Positions 39,801 to 48,000 of a stretch of DNA of 64,000 nt are shown here, piece after piece. A program made the position numbers and the translations under genes. The number at the start of each line of letters is the position of its first letter. Positions within the stretch are counted from its first letter, which is position 1. The notes beneath the pieces are model-generated. The model saw nothing but the letters and a program-made list of their open reading frames with translations, made no database searches and had not been told where the DNA came from. The stretch is from Marinobacter salinus (GTDB lineage: Bacteria > Pseudomonadota > Gammaproteobacteria > Pseudomonadales > Oleiphilaceae): positions 3,596,001 through 3,660,000 of the forward strand of contig NZ_CP017715.1 of the NCBI RefSeq assembly GCF_001854125.1. The letters are read 5' to 3'.

Positions 39801-40490
39801 TGGGTAATTGGCGGCGATGGCTGGGCCTACGACATCGGTTACGGCGGTCTCGACCACGCCCTGGCCTCGGGCCAGAACCTGAAATTGCTGGTGCTGGATA
39901 CCGAGGTGTATTCCAATACCGGCGGTCAGCAATCCAAGGCCACGCCGATGGGGGCGATTGCTAAATTTGCGGCCGCCGGCAAGGCAACCCGCAAGAAAGA
40001 CCTCGGGCTGCTTGCCATGAGTTATGGCCATGTCTACGTGGCCCAGATCGCCATGCAATCTCATAGCAATCACACCGCCAAAGCGTTACAGGAAGCCGAG
40101 AGCTTCGACGGTCCTGCGCTGATCATTGCCCACAGTCCCTGCATTGCCCATGGCTACGACCTGGTGCACTCCCCGGCACAACAAAAGCGGGCGGTGGACA
40201 GCTGGGCCTGGCCAATTTACCGGTTCGATCCCCGACGCATTCACGAAGGGCTGCCGCCCCTGCAGCTGGACTCCCTGCGTCAGAAAACCACCATGAAAGC
40301 GTACATGCAGGAAGAAGCGCGCTTCCGGATGTTGGAACTGAGAGATCCCGAACGCTACGAACAGCTCGTGGCGGCAGCTTCTGACGCAGCGACTGAACAG
40401 CGGGAGCTCTACAAGCAGCTGGCGGGGATCCACTTTGAGCCCCACGAATCTTCCGACGCTGACAAAGAAAAGGGTGAACGTCATGACTGA
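36897..40490 (+). CDS. nifJ: Pyruvate:ferredoxin (flavodoxin) oxidoreductase
   Basis: The single-chain enzyme of 1197 residues decarboxylates pyruvate to acetyl-CoA with electrons passed to ferredoxin or flavodoxin. Visible are the N-terminal TPP/pyruvate domain (YPITPASVMGEHADDW), two 4Fe-4S motifs near 690-770 (CVQCNFCAMICPH and CTGCGLCVEVCPA), the CAGCGE motif for the proximal cluster and the C-terminal TPP site with GGDGWAYDIGYGG. All domains are intact. The start at 36897 matches the family. It overlaps the DHOD-like gene by 8 bases. The oxygen-sensitive chemistry implies anaerobic or microaerobic use. Confidence 0.95.
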   Translation: MEFRTLDGNEAVASVAYRLSETIAIYPITPASVMGEHADDWAALGKPNLWGQVPSVVEMQSEAGAAGAMHGALQAGSLVTTFTASQGLLLMLPNLFKIAGELSPFCMHIAARSVATHALSIFCDHSDVMTARGTGFALLASGSVQEAQDLAAVGHAVTLESRVPVMHFFDGFRTSHEIDKIVSLRDEDLKALVPHEGLEAHRSRRMTPDRPVVRGTSQNPDAFFQSREAINPFYNAFPEKLEAVMDRFAGITGRQYRLFDYVGHPEAERVVTLMGSGAECADETVEWLLERGEKVGVLKVRLFRPFATDRFLKALPDTVNQLAVLDRTKEPGAQGEPLLLEVSGALMEAYSRGERKVPPRVIGGRYGLSSREFTPAMVCAIFDELKAEAPKTRFTVGVRDDVSHLSLEVDSELDIESPKTRRALFFGLGADGTVSSNKASIKILGEGTDLFAQGHFVYDSKKSGATTVSHLRFGPLPIRSSYQINKAQFVAIHAPQFLERFDVLEHAAEGATVLLNVPWPKEEVWDRLSVEVQRVLVERKARLFVIDAAEVAEKAGLERRINTVMQVCFFALADILPRDEAIAHIKESIRKTWGRRGPEVVRRNVEAVDSALDNLHEVPVPDRVTATRTRPPRVPKNAPDFVQKVTRLLLEGQGDKLPVSAFPPDGTWPTGTSQYEKRTIALEIPIWESDLCVQCNFCAMICPHTAITSKVFEPEAVKGAPEAFEVVPETHTSDLEGLDYRIQVAPDDCTGCGLCVEVCPAKDRTQPKRKAINMQPIEQYREVESENLAFFRQLPDVPRDRIPRDFKSLPLLIPLFEYSGACAGCGETPYIRLLTQLVGDRLLIANATGCSSIYGGNLPTTPYTVNADGRGPTWNNSLFEDAAELGLGMRLGLDKLVGRARQLLDQVQGQLPDGLYSELTSACTTVDESAMASRRTAVEQLRNWLADRQGPEARELESLADELCPKSVWVIGGDGWAYDIGYGGLDHALASGQNLKLLVLDTEVYSNTGGQQSKATPMGAIAKFAAAGKATRKKDLGLLAMSYGHVYVAQIAMQSHSNHTAKALQEAESFDGPALIIAHSPCIAHGYDLVHSPAQQKRAVDSWAWPIYRFDPRRIHEGLPPLQLDSLRQKTTMKAYMQEEARFRMLELRDPERYEQLVAAASDAATEQRELYKQLAGIHFEPHESSDADKEKGERHD

Positions 40491-41475
40491 GCTGACAACC
40501 CGTTGGCTGGAGCTGGAACTCCGCTCTCCCCTGGTGGTTGGCGCCAGTCCGCTGACCGATGACCTGGACGCCCTGAAAGCCTGTGTTGAGGCCGGGGCCG
40601 GTGCCGTGGTCATGCATTCGCTGTTCGAAGAGCAGCTGGTGGCAGAACAGATGGCGGCACACCGGTTTATTGATTCCCGTATCAACATGGACGCCGAGGC
40701 ACGCTCGTTTTTTCCGGAATCCGAGGTGTTTGAGATGGGGTCCGGCAGTTACTGCCGGCGACTGGAGCTGCTTCGTAATGCTCTGGACGTACCCGTGATT
40801 GCCTCGCTCAACGGCATATCCCCCGGCGGCTGGACCCAGCATGCCCGGGAGCTGGAGCAGGCCGGTGCACAAGCCATTGAACTGAACCTCTACGATCTGG
40901 CCACGGATCCTTCCGACACGGCGGACAGTCTTGAGCAGCGCCAGCTGGCGGTGGTCCAGTCTGTGGTTGAGCAGGTGAATATTCCGGTCAGCGTCAAGCT
41001 GTCGCCTTTCTATTCTGCGTTACCGGCGTTTGTTGCTGGCGTCGAAGCGGCGGGTGCCCGGGGGCTGGTGTTGTTCAACCGGTTTTATCAACCGGATATG
41101 GACCTGGACGAGCTGAGCCTTAGCCGGGAAGTTGTGCTGTCTTCCAGTGCCGAACTGCCGCTACGCTTGCACGGGATGGCAACGCTGTTTGGCCGGACAA
41201 CTCTGGAAATGGCGGCCTCAGGCGGCGTCCATAACGGTGATGACGCGGCCAAGGCGATCCTGTCTGGCGCTACTGCCGTGCAGGTCGTCTCAGCCGTTCT
41301 TGCTGAGGGGCCTCAGGCGCTTGCCAGGGTCACCGAAGAAATGAAGCGCAGGCTGTCCGGAATGGGTTATGGCTCACTGGCCGAGGCCCGGGGCGTTTTG
41401 TCCCTGGAAAACGCCCCTAACGCCCAGGCTTGGGAACGATTGAACTACGCCCGGTTGTTACATGGCTGGAAATGA
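40483..41475 (+). CDS. Dihydroorotate dehydrogenase-like protein paired with NifJ
   Basis: The 330-residue TIM-barrel flavoprotein is related to class 1 dihydroorotate dehydrogenases (ARELEQAGAQAIELNLYD, VSVKLSPFYSALPAF, GGVHNGDDAAKAILSGATAVQ). Its start overlaps the nifJ stop by 8 bases, so translation is coupled. Family members next to nifJ are usually called DHOD-like. A part in electron transfer with NifJ is likely, but a true pyrimidine role is not shown. No other pyr genes are near. Confidence 0.88.
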   Translation: MTELTTRWLELELRSPLVVGASPLTDDLDALKACVEAGAGAVVMHSLFEEQLVAEQMAAHRFIDSRINMDAEARSFFPESEVFEMGSGSYCRRLELLRNALDVPVIASLNGISPGGWTQHARELEQAGAQAIELNLYDLATDPSDTADSLEQRQLAVVQSVVEQVNIPVSVKLSPFYSALPAFVAGVEAAGARGLVLFNRFYQPDMDLDELSLSREVVLSSSAELPLRLHGMATLFGRTTLEMAASGGVHNGDDAAKAILSGATAVQVVSAVLAEGPQALARVTEEMKRRLSGMGYGSLAEARGVLSLENAPNAQAWERLNYARLLHGWK

Positions 41476-41478
41476 GGT

Positions 41479-41883
41479 TCAGAGGCTTTGTTCGGGCACT
41501 TCCCGAATGCGGCCATTTTCATCAATGGCGACATAGACGAACAGACCTTCTGTGACCTTGCGGGGATTCTTGGCGGTGCGGTCCAGGGTCCAGACCTCGA
41601 CATTGATTTTCATGGAACTGCGACCAATATCAACCAGCTCACAGTAACATCCCACCTGGGAACCAACCCTTAACGGCGACAGGAATTCCATCCGGTCCAT
41701 GGCCACGGTGGCGTTTCGACCCTGGGAAATCCGTCCGGCGATGGTGGCAGCGGCGATGTCCATTTGCTTGACTAGCCAGCCGGCAAAAACGTCACCGTTG
41801 GCATTAGTGTCGGAAGGAAGAGGGATAATCTGGAGTGCCAGTTCACCGTGTGGCGTCGGTTTGTCGTCATCTAATGCTGTCAT
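41479..41883 (-). CDS. Acyl-CoA thioesterase, YciA type
   Basis: The 134-residue hotdog-fold thioesterase carries the YciA-like block DTNANGDVFAGWLVKQMDIAA with the catalytic aspartate and asparagine region. It hydrolyses short and medium acyl-CoAs in the cytoplasm. It is convergent with the DHOD-like gene (3-base gap) and divergent from the pst operon. Length is typical. Confidence 0.9.
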   Translation of the reverse strand: MTALDDDKPTPHGELALQIIPLPSDTNANGDVFAGWLVKQMDIAAATIAGRISQGRNATVAMDRMEFLSPLRVGSQVGCYCELVDIGRSSMKINVEVWTLDRTAKNPRKVTEGLFVYVAIDENGRIREVPEQSL

Positions 41884-41986
41884 GGAGCCTGCCTTTTATT
41901 AATTCTGGAATTGTTTTAACACGCATGTTAGCGGCCTGCGGCAGCTCTGCAAGCGAATTCGTGGATAAGACGCTATATTTCAATAG

Positions 41987-42004
41987 CTGTAACAAAGTTG
42001 TCAT
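41987..42004 (+). promoter_or_regulatory. PhoB binding site (Pho box) upstream of pstS
   Basis: CTGTAAC-AAAG-TTGTCAT has two 7-base direct repeats spaced as in the PhoB consensus CTGTCAT-N4-CTGTCAT. TAGTCT, a possible -10, follows 11 bases downstream, the usual Pho promoter geometry. It lies about 80 bases before pstS and should switch the operon on under phosphate limitation. Confidence 0.75.
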
Positions 42005-42082
42005 AGAGTCCAATTAGTCTTCACTCATCGGTTAAGAACATCCGACAAAAACGTCCAAACCAAATAATGGAGACTCGACGTG

Positions 42083-43123
42083 ATGAAACTGAACAAAGCA
42101 CTCGCTACAGTTGCACTGGCCGGCTCTGTTGCCGCCATGTCTGCGCCGGCAATGGCTCGCGACACGATCAGCATCGTAGGTTCTTCCACGGTTTACCCAT
42201 TCGCTACGGTCGTTGCCGAGCGCTTCGGTACCAAAACGGATTTCAGCACCCCGAAACTGGAGTCTACCGGCTCGGGTGGCGGTATGAAGCTGTTCTGCCA
42301 GGGCATCGGCACCCAGAACCCGGACATCACCAACGCTTCCCGCCGTATGAAAACCTCTGAGTTTGAGCTGTGCCAGAAGAACGGTGTGACTGACATCACC
42401 GAGTTCCGTATCGGTTCCGACGGCATCGTAATTGCCAGCTCCAACAAGGCCGAGAATCTCGACATCTCCCTGAAGCAGCTTTTCCTGGCTCTGGGTTCCA
42501 AGGTTCCCGTTGATGGCAAGTGGGTTGCCAACCCGAACAAAAACTGGAGCGATGTTGACTCCAGCCTGCCGAACAAGCCAATTCGTGTGATGGGACCGCC
42601 TCCGACATCCGGTACCCGTGATTCTTTCAACGAGCTGGCACTGGCTGCTGGTTGTGACGAACTACCTGAAGCCGAGAGCCTGAGCAAAGACGAGCATGGC
42701 GCAATTTGCGAAAGTGTTCGTGAAGACGGTGCGTTCATCGAAGCCGGTGAGAACGACAACCTGATCGTTCAGAAGCTGATCGGCGATACTGGCATGTATG
42801 GTGTATTCGGCTACAGCTTCCTGGAAGAAAACTCCGATCGCCTGCAGGCCGCCACCCTGAACGGTATGATTCCGACCGCCGAAGGCATCGCAGCGGACGA
42901 GTACCCGGTAGCCCGCTCACTGTTCTTCTACGTGAAGAAGGCTCACATCGGGGTGGTCCCGGGTATCCAGGAGTACGTTGATGAGTTTATTAGCAACGCC
43001 GCATTGGGCCAGAACGGTTACCTCAAGGATGTAGGTCTGATCATCCCGCCGCGCGAGCAGCTGATGAACCTGATGGACAAGGCCGAAAACATGCCTAACC
43101 TGACTGTGGACGAACTCAAATAA
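42083..43123 (+). CDS. pstS: Phosphate ABC transporter substrate-binding protein PstS
   Basis: The 346-residue periplasmic phosphate-binding protein has a signal peptide ending AMA|RD at about residue 25 and the phosphate-site segments ISIVGSSTVYPF, STGSGGGMKLFC and TSGTRDSF. It belongs to the PstS branch usual in marine gammaproteobacteria. The ATG at 42083 is preferred to the overlapping GTG at 42080; GGAG lies upstream. A terminator-like hairpin follows, so pstS may be made in excess over the permease genes. Confidence 0.93.
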   Translation: MKLNKALATVALAGSVAAMSAPAMARDTISIVGSSTVYPFATVVAERFGTKTDFSTPKLESTGSGGGMKLFCQGIGTQNPDITNASRRMKTSEFELCQKNGVTDITEFRIGSDGIVIASSNKAENLDISLKQLFLALGSKVPVDGKWVANPNKNWSDVDSSLPNKPIRVMGPPPTSGTRDSFNELALAAGCDELPEAESLSKDEHGAICESVREDGAFIEAGENDNLIVQKLIGDTGMYGVFGYSFLEENSDRLQAATLNGMIPTAEGIAADEYPVARSLFFYVKKAHIGVVPGIQEYVDEFISNAALGQNGYLKDVGLIIPPREQLMNLMDKAENMPNLTVDELK

Positions 43124-43143
43124 TCCAGAAGTCCGGAAAACAG

Positions 43144-43177
43144 GGGTGCGGGTCTCATTTGAGACTCGCGCCCTTTT
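43144..43177 (+). terminator. Partial terminator between pstS and pstC
   Basis: GGGTGCGGGTCTC and GAGACTCGCGCCC form a 13-base stem with two imperfect pairs, a short loop and TTTT. It probably attenuates read-through so that PstS exceeds PstCAB. Confidence 0.75.
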
Positions 43178-43257
43178 GCACGTTAGGAAGGCCGGTGTCA
43201 GTTCAGGCCTGAACCTGTAAACTGTGCGCCTATCTGAAGTCGAAGACAGGAATATTC

Positions 43258-44646
43258 ATGCAACCGGCTAATCTTCTTTTACTGATCCTGGTGCTGGCAC
43301 TCGTGGCTTACGGCCTGGGCTATTCCCGGTCCCGGTCGCTGGCCATGCCAATGGGCGGGATTCGTCATCTCAAGTCTCTGCCGTTCTATTACGGTGCTCG
43401 TGCCGCACTTTGGTGTGGCATCCCCGCCCTGATTGTTCTGGGCCTCTGGGCTGCGTTCCAGGGTAAGGTGATTCAGCTAATGGTTGTCGGGTCCCTTCCG
43501 CCTGAGATGGTTCCCTCCGGTGCCGGGGAGGCGAGTCTGATGTTGAGTAAAATCAGCAACGTGGCAAGCGGAGCGCTGCCAGCGGGATTCGTGGAACCCC
43601 CTATCGCGGCGGCGGCAGAGCGTTTGACTGCACTGCGGGCAGAGAGCCGTTTGTTCATGTCGGCGCTGGTCATCTCGGTCGCGGTCCTTGCGGGGTTTCT
43701 TGGTTGGCTTCGAATCCGGCCCCGGCTCAATGCCCGTTCGCAGGTGGAGTCCATCCTTAAATGGCTGTTTTTCTCCAGCGCAGCCCTTGCCATTCTCACT
43801 ACCATGGGCATCATCTTTTCAGTAGCGTTTGAAACTATTCGTTTCTTCGGGAAGGTGCCGTTCACTGAGTTTTTCTTTGGCACCCAATGGAGCCCACAGA
43901 CTGCACTTCGTGCGGATCAGGTAGCTGCCGAGGGTGCCTTCGGCATGATTCCCCTGTTCACAGGTACCCTGCTGATCTCAGCAATTGCAATGGTGGTAGC
44001 GGTGCCGGTTGGTCTGCTTTCGGCCATTTATCTTTCGGAGTATGCCAACAGAAACGTTCGGGGTGTGGTAAAGCCTTTGCTGGAAATGCTCGCTGGTATT
44101 CCGACCGTTGTGTATGGTTTTTTTGCGGCACTAACGGTTGCGCCTTTTATCAGTGATCTCGCAGCTTCCTTGGGAATTGAAGCTTCCTCTCAAACTGCAC
44201 TGGCGGCCGGCGGTGTGATGGGGATCATGATTATCCCGTTTGTTTCGTCACTGTCCGATGATGTGATCAACGCCGTACCTCAAACGCTCCGGGACGGTTC
44301 ACTGGCCCTGGGGGCAACCCAGTCCGAGACCATGAAGAAGGTCATTTTTCCGGCCGCGCTTCCCGGCATCATGGGCGGTGTGTTGCTTGCGGTTTCCCGT
44401 GCGATCGGTGAGACCATGATCGTGGTAATGGCAGCTGGCCTCGCGGCAAACCTGACGGCAAACCCTCTGGAAACCGTCACCACGGTAACAGTGCAGATTG
44501 TCACGTTGCTTACGGGTGATCAGGAATTCGACAGCGCCAAGACGCTGGCGGCTTTTGCACTTGGCGCCATGCTCTTCCTGGCAACGCTCCTGCTCAACGT
44601 AATTGCCCTGAAAATTGTCCGTAAATATCGGGAACAGTATGACTGA
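43258..44646 (+). CDS. pstC: Phosphate ABC transporter permease PstC (long form)
   Basis: The 462-residue inner-membrane permease is longer than the E. coli protein (about 320). The extra part is an N-terminal region with a membrane segment and a periplasmic loop of about 70 residues before the conserved core. The core contains the EAA-type loop ALGATQSETMKKVIFPAALPGI. It partners PstA. The stop overlaps the pstA start by 8 bases. Confidence 0.93.
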   Translation: MQPANLLLLILVLALVAYGLGYSRSRSLAMPMGGIRHLKSLPFYYGARAALWCGIPALIVLGLWAAFQGKVIQLMVVGSLPPEMVPSGAGEASLMLSKISNVASGALPAGFVEPPIAAAAERLTALRAESRLFMSALVISVAVLAGFLGWLRIRPRLNARSQVESILKWLFFSSAALAILTTMGIIFSVAFETIRFFGKVPFTEFFFGTQWSPQTALRADQVAAEGAFGMIPLFTGTLLISAIAMVVAVPVGLLSAIYLSEYANRNVRGVVKPLLEMLAGIPTVVYGFFAALTVAPFISDLAASLGIEASSQTALAAGGVMGIMIIPFVSSLSDDVINAVPQTLRDGSLALGATQSETMKKVIFPAALPGIMGGVLLAVSRAIGETMIVVMAAGLAANLTANPLETVTTVTVQIVTLLTGDQEFDSAKTLAAFALGAMLFLATLLLNVIALKIVRKYREQYD

Positions 44647-45913
44647 TCAACCTTCTCAGGCGGAGCTTGTCCGCCAGTCGCTCAAGCGCAGGTACCGGAA
44701 AGAACGTCGGTTTCGCGCCTATGGGATTCTGGCCATCGCCATTGCGCTTTCCGCGCTGGTGATTCTCTTTACGGATATTATCGGTAAGGGGTATACTGGA
44801 TTCCTGAAAACGACCATCACCATGGAGGTCAATCTCGATGGTGAAATGATGTTCCTGGATGACCCCACAGACGCTCGACAGCTCAAAATGGCAGATTTTG
44901 TGGAGCCGTTGGTTCAGGCGCTGATCAAGGAGATACCGGGCGCTACCGAGAAAGATCGCGACGCCGTTCGCGGGCTGATTAATCCCTATGCTTCGGTGAC
45001 ACTGAGGGACGAACTCAAGGCTCACCCGGATTGGTTGGGTAGTACCAGAACCATGACGTTCCTATCGCACACAGATGTGGATGTGTATGTGAAGCATGCG
45101 GGGGACGGTGGCTACTCCATCAAGTTGGACGATCAGCAAAAGGTCTGGGTAGACCAGCTCCGGGAGCGGGGGGCGATAGAAACCTCTTTCAACGACGTAT
45201 TCTTTAGCGGCGGTGATTCCCGCGATCCATCCAAGGCCGGGATCTTGGGCGCGATTGTCGGATCTCTGCTGACGATGTTTATCACCTTGATCCTGTCCTT
45301 CCCGATTGGCGTTTCTGCCGCCATTTATCTGGAGGAATTCGCACCCCAGAACAAGTTCACCGACTTTATTGAGGTGAACATCAACAACCTGGCGGCGGTT
45401 CCGTCCATCATTTTCGGCCTGCTGGGTCTGGCGGTGTTTATCAACCTGTTTGGCATGCCACGTTCGGTTCCGGTTGTGGGCGGTCTGGTGCTTACCCTGA
45501 TGACACTGCCAACCATCATCATTTCAAGTCGTGCCGCGATCAAGAGTGTCCCGCCATCCATCCGCGAAGCAGCTGAGGGCATCGGTGCCTCCAAAATGCA
45601 GGTAGTGTTGCACCACGTCTTGCCGCTTGCCATGCCCGGTATGCTTACCGGCTCGATTATCGGTATGGCACAGGCCCTGGGTGAAACGGCACCGTTGCTG
45701 TTGATCGGTATGGTGGCTTTCATTGTGGATGTTCCGGAAGGCCTCTTCGACTCAGCTACGGTCTTGCCTGTGCAGGTGTTCCTGTGGGCCGGAAGCCCTG
45801 AACTCGCCTTTATCGAACGTGCGTCAGCCGCCATTATGGTGTTGCTGGCCTTCCTGATCAGTATGAATGCATTGGCTGTCTGGCTGCGTAAGCGCCTCGA
45901 GCGCCGGTGGTAA
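44639..45913 (+). CDS. pstA: Phosphate ABC transporter permease PstA (long form)
   Basis: This is a 424-residue permease. An N-terminal membrane segment and a periplasmic insert of about 150 residues ([14 protein letters not shown] to the KVWVDQL region) precede the conserved permease core with [19 protein letters not shown] and the EAA loop [19 protein letters not shown]. The E. coli protein is about 296 residues. The insert is of unknown function. The start at 44639 overlaps pstC; pstB follows 11 bases after the stop. Confidence 0.93.
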   Translation: MTDQPSQAELVRQSLKRRYRKERRFRAYGILAIAIALSALVILFTDIIGKGYTGFLKTTITMEVNLDGEMMFLDDPTDARQLKMADFVEPLVQALIKEIPGATEKDRDAVRGLINPYASVTLRDELKAHPDWLGSTRTMTFLSHTDVDVYVKHAGDGGYSIKLDDQQKVWVDQLRERGAIETSFNDVFFSGGDSRDPSKAGILGAIVGSLLTMFITLILSFPIGVSAAIYLEEFAPQNKFTDFIEVNINNLAAVPSIIFGLLGLAVFINLFGMPRSVPVVGGLVLTLMTLPTIIISSRAAIKSVPPSIREAAEGIGASKMQVVLHHVLPLAMPGMLTGSIIGMAQALGETAPLLLIGMVAFIVDVPEGLFDSATVLPVQVFLWAGSPELAFIERASAAIMVLLAFLISMNALAVWLRKRLERRW

Positions 45914-45924
45914 GGAGAATCAAG

Positions 45925-46812
45925 ATGAATACCATGAACTCAACCATTACCAGTGAAGCGTCTCAGCCGGATGAGGCTGCCGTCCCCGTACAGGAAGACA
46001 AGCCTGCGGAAACTGTTATTGAGGAAGGCAAAACAGTTGGCAAGCCGTTTTCGGACAATGCGAAGTTTAAACTTCGGGACGTAGAAGTGTTCTACGGAGA
46101 GAGCCGTGCGATCAAAAAAATCAGCCTGGATATTGCCCGGAATGAGGTCATCGCTTTTATCGGACCATCGGGCTGCGGTAAGTCGACCTTCTTGCGCTGT
46201 CTGAACCGCATGAACGACAGTATCGAGATCTGCAAGGTAAAAGGTTCCCTGCAGCTGGACGACCTGGATATATATGATAACAAGCGGGATGTGGTGGAGT
46301 TGCGTGCGCGGGTAGGGATGGTGTTCCAGAAACCCAATCCGTTCCCGAAATCGATCTACGATAACGTTGCCTATGGCCCCCGTATTCACGGGCTGGCCAA
46401 CCGCAAGTCGGACCTTGATGAGATTGTCGAGAACAGTCTGCGCAAGGCGGGCCTCTGGGAAGAAGTCAAGGACCGCCTGGACGCGACTGCGACCGGCATG
46501 TCCGGTGGTCAGCAGCAGCGCCTTTGCATCGCCCGAGCCATCGCCGTGAGCCCGGAAGTAGTCCTGATGGACGAACCCTGTTCCGCTCTGGATCCGATTG
46601 CGACGGCCAAGATAGAAGAGCTGATCGCCGAGCTGTCAGAGAGTTACACCATCGTGATCGTAACGCACTCCATGCAGCAGGCTGCGCGTGTATCCCATCG
46701 CACGGCTTATTTCCACCTGGGCCATCTGGTGGAAGTGAACGAGACCAACAAAGTGTTTACCTCACCGGAACACGAGCTCACTGAATCTTATATTACAGGT
46801 CGTTTCGGTTAA
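45925..46812 (+). CDS. pstB: Phosphate ABC transporter ATPase PstB
   Basis: The 295-residue ATPase has Walker [10 protein letters not shown] at 80-88, signature motif MSGGQQQRL near 191 and Walker [12 protein letters not shown] near 214. Compared with the usual 250-260 residues it carries an acidic N-terminal extension of about 40 residues rich in E, P and T. AGGAG precedes the ATG at 45925. It powers PstCA uptake and takes part in PhoR signalling. Confidence 0.95.
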   Translation: MNTMNSTITSEASQPDEAAVPVQEDKPAETVIEEGKTVGKPFSDNAKFKLRDVEVFYGESRAIKKISLDIARNEVIAFIGPSGCGKSTFLRCLNRMNDSIEICKVKGSLQLDDLDIYDNKRDVVELRARVGMVFQKPNPFPKSIYDNVAYGPRIHGLANRKSDLDEIVENSLRKAGLWEEVKDRLDATATGMSGGQQQRLCIARAIAVSPEVVLMDEPCSALDPIATAKIEELIAELSESYTIVIVTHSMQQAARVSHRTAYFHLGHLVEVNETNKVFTSPEHELTESYITGRFG

Positions 46813-46845
46813 TTCCGGACCAGAGGAACATTGGAGAAGAACGGT

Positions 46846-47568
46846 ATGCCTACAAAGAAGGACGATGTATACGGGGATCACATTTCCCATAAGTTCAATG
46901 ATGAACTGATGGATCTCAAGACCGAGTTCCTGAAAATGGGGGGTATGGTTGAAGCGCAGGTAGATAGTGCCGTTCAGGCACTGGTCGACGGCGATGGTCA
47001 CCTGGCCGATGAAATTCGCGCCAATGACAAGAAAGTCGATAAGATGGAAATGGACATAGACGAAGAGGCGACCCTGATCATTGCCCGTCGTCAGCCGACC
47101 GCCCGGGACCTGCGCCTGGTGATTTCTGTCATCAAGATGGTCGCCGACCTGGAACGTGTAGGTGATGAGGCGAAGAAGATCGCCAAACTTGCAATCAAAC
47201 TTAGTGAAGAAGGTCAGGCGCCCCGGGGTTACGTGGAAGTGCGCCATATTGGCTCCCATGTCCTGAGCATGCTGCATGATGCTCTTGACGCCTTTGCCCG
47301 CCTGGATTCCGAGCAGGCCCTTCGGATCATGAAAGAAGACAAGCGAGTGGACGAGGAGTATCAGGCGGCTGCCCGTACCCTTCTGACCTTCATGATGGAG
47401 GATACCCGCAATATCTCTCGCTGCATGTCAGTGATGTGGGTGCTGCGCGCTCTGGAGCGCGTAGGAGATCATGCCTGTAATATTGCCGAGAATGTCATCT
47501 TTATGGTGAAGGGCGAGGATGTGCGGCATACGCCTGTAGAAGAGGCTGAAAAGGTCGTGGGGCGCTGA
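46846..47568 (+). CDS. phoU: Phosphate signalling regulator PhoU
   Basis: The 240-residue helical protein has two PhoU repeats with the metal-binding type segments VIKMVADLERVGDEAKKIA near 110 and MWVLRALERVGDHACNIAE near 210. PhoU relays PstSCAB status to PhoR and represses the Pho regulon when phosphate is plentiful. GGAG lies 9 bases before the ATG at 46846. It is last of the pst operon; a short GC stem at its end may stop transcription. Confidence 0.95.
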   Translation: MPTKKDDVYGDHISHKFNDELMDLKTEFLKMGGMVEAQVDSAVQALVDGDGHLADEIRANDKKVDKMEMDIDEEATLIIARRQPTARDLRLVISVIKMVADLERVGDEAKKIAKLAIKLSEEGQAPRGYVEVRHIGSHVLSMLHDALDAFARLDSEQALRIMKEDKRVDEEYQAAARTLLTFMMEDTRNISRCMSVMWVLRALERVGDHACNIAENVIFMVKGEDVRHTPVEEAEKVVGR

Positions 47569-47584
47569 AGCCCCACCCCCCTTT

Positions 47585-47950
47585 TCAGGCCTGCTTCATT
47601 TTGTCCGTATAGGGAGGCCAGCCCAGGGGCTTGCCTGCCAGTAGGTGCAGATGGATATGGAACACTGTCTGTCCGGCATTTTCCCCGCAGTTCATCACGG
47701 TACGGTAGCCGTCCTGGTCAAAGCCCATGTCTTTGGCCAGTTTTCCTGCCACCCAGTACAGGTGCCCCACTAATTCGCGATCGCTTTCTTCGATCTCATT
47801 GATTGAGACAATGGGCTTTTTCGGAATCACCAACAGGTGCACGGGGGCCTGTGGATTGATGTCCCTGAACGCCAGGCTGAGATCATCTTCGTAAACGATA
47901 TCGGCTGGAATTTCCCGGTTAATGATTTTGGTGAAAATCGTTTCAGACAT
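47585..47950 (-). CDS. HIT family protein, HinT type
   Basis: The 121-residue histidine-triad protein has the HIHLHLLAG active site near the C-terminus. HinT-like enzymes hydrolyse adenosine phosphoramidates and related AMP conjugates. The length is typical. It is convergent with phoU and lies 50 bases downstream of the ubiquinone hydroxylase gene on the same strand. Confidence 0.93.
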   Translation of the reverse strand: MSETIFTKIINREIPADIVYEDDLSLAFRDINPQAPVHLLVIPKKPIVSINEIEESDRELVGHLYWVAGKLAKDMGFDQDGYRTVMNCGENAGQTVFHIHLHLLAGKPLGWPPYTDKMKQA

Positions 47951-48000
47951 TGTTGCTCCTTGTTCGTTGTCGGTTTTTTTGCCTTTCTGTTCCCGGCTCG

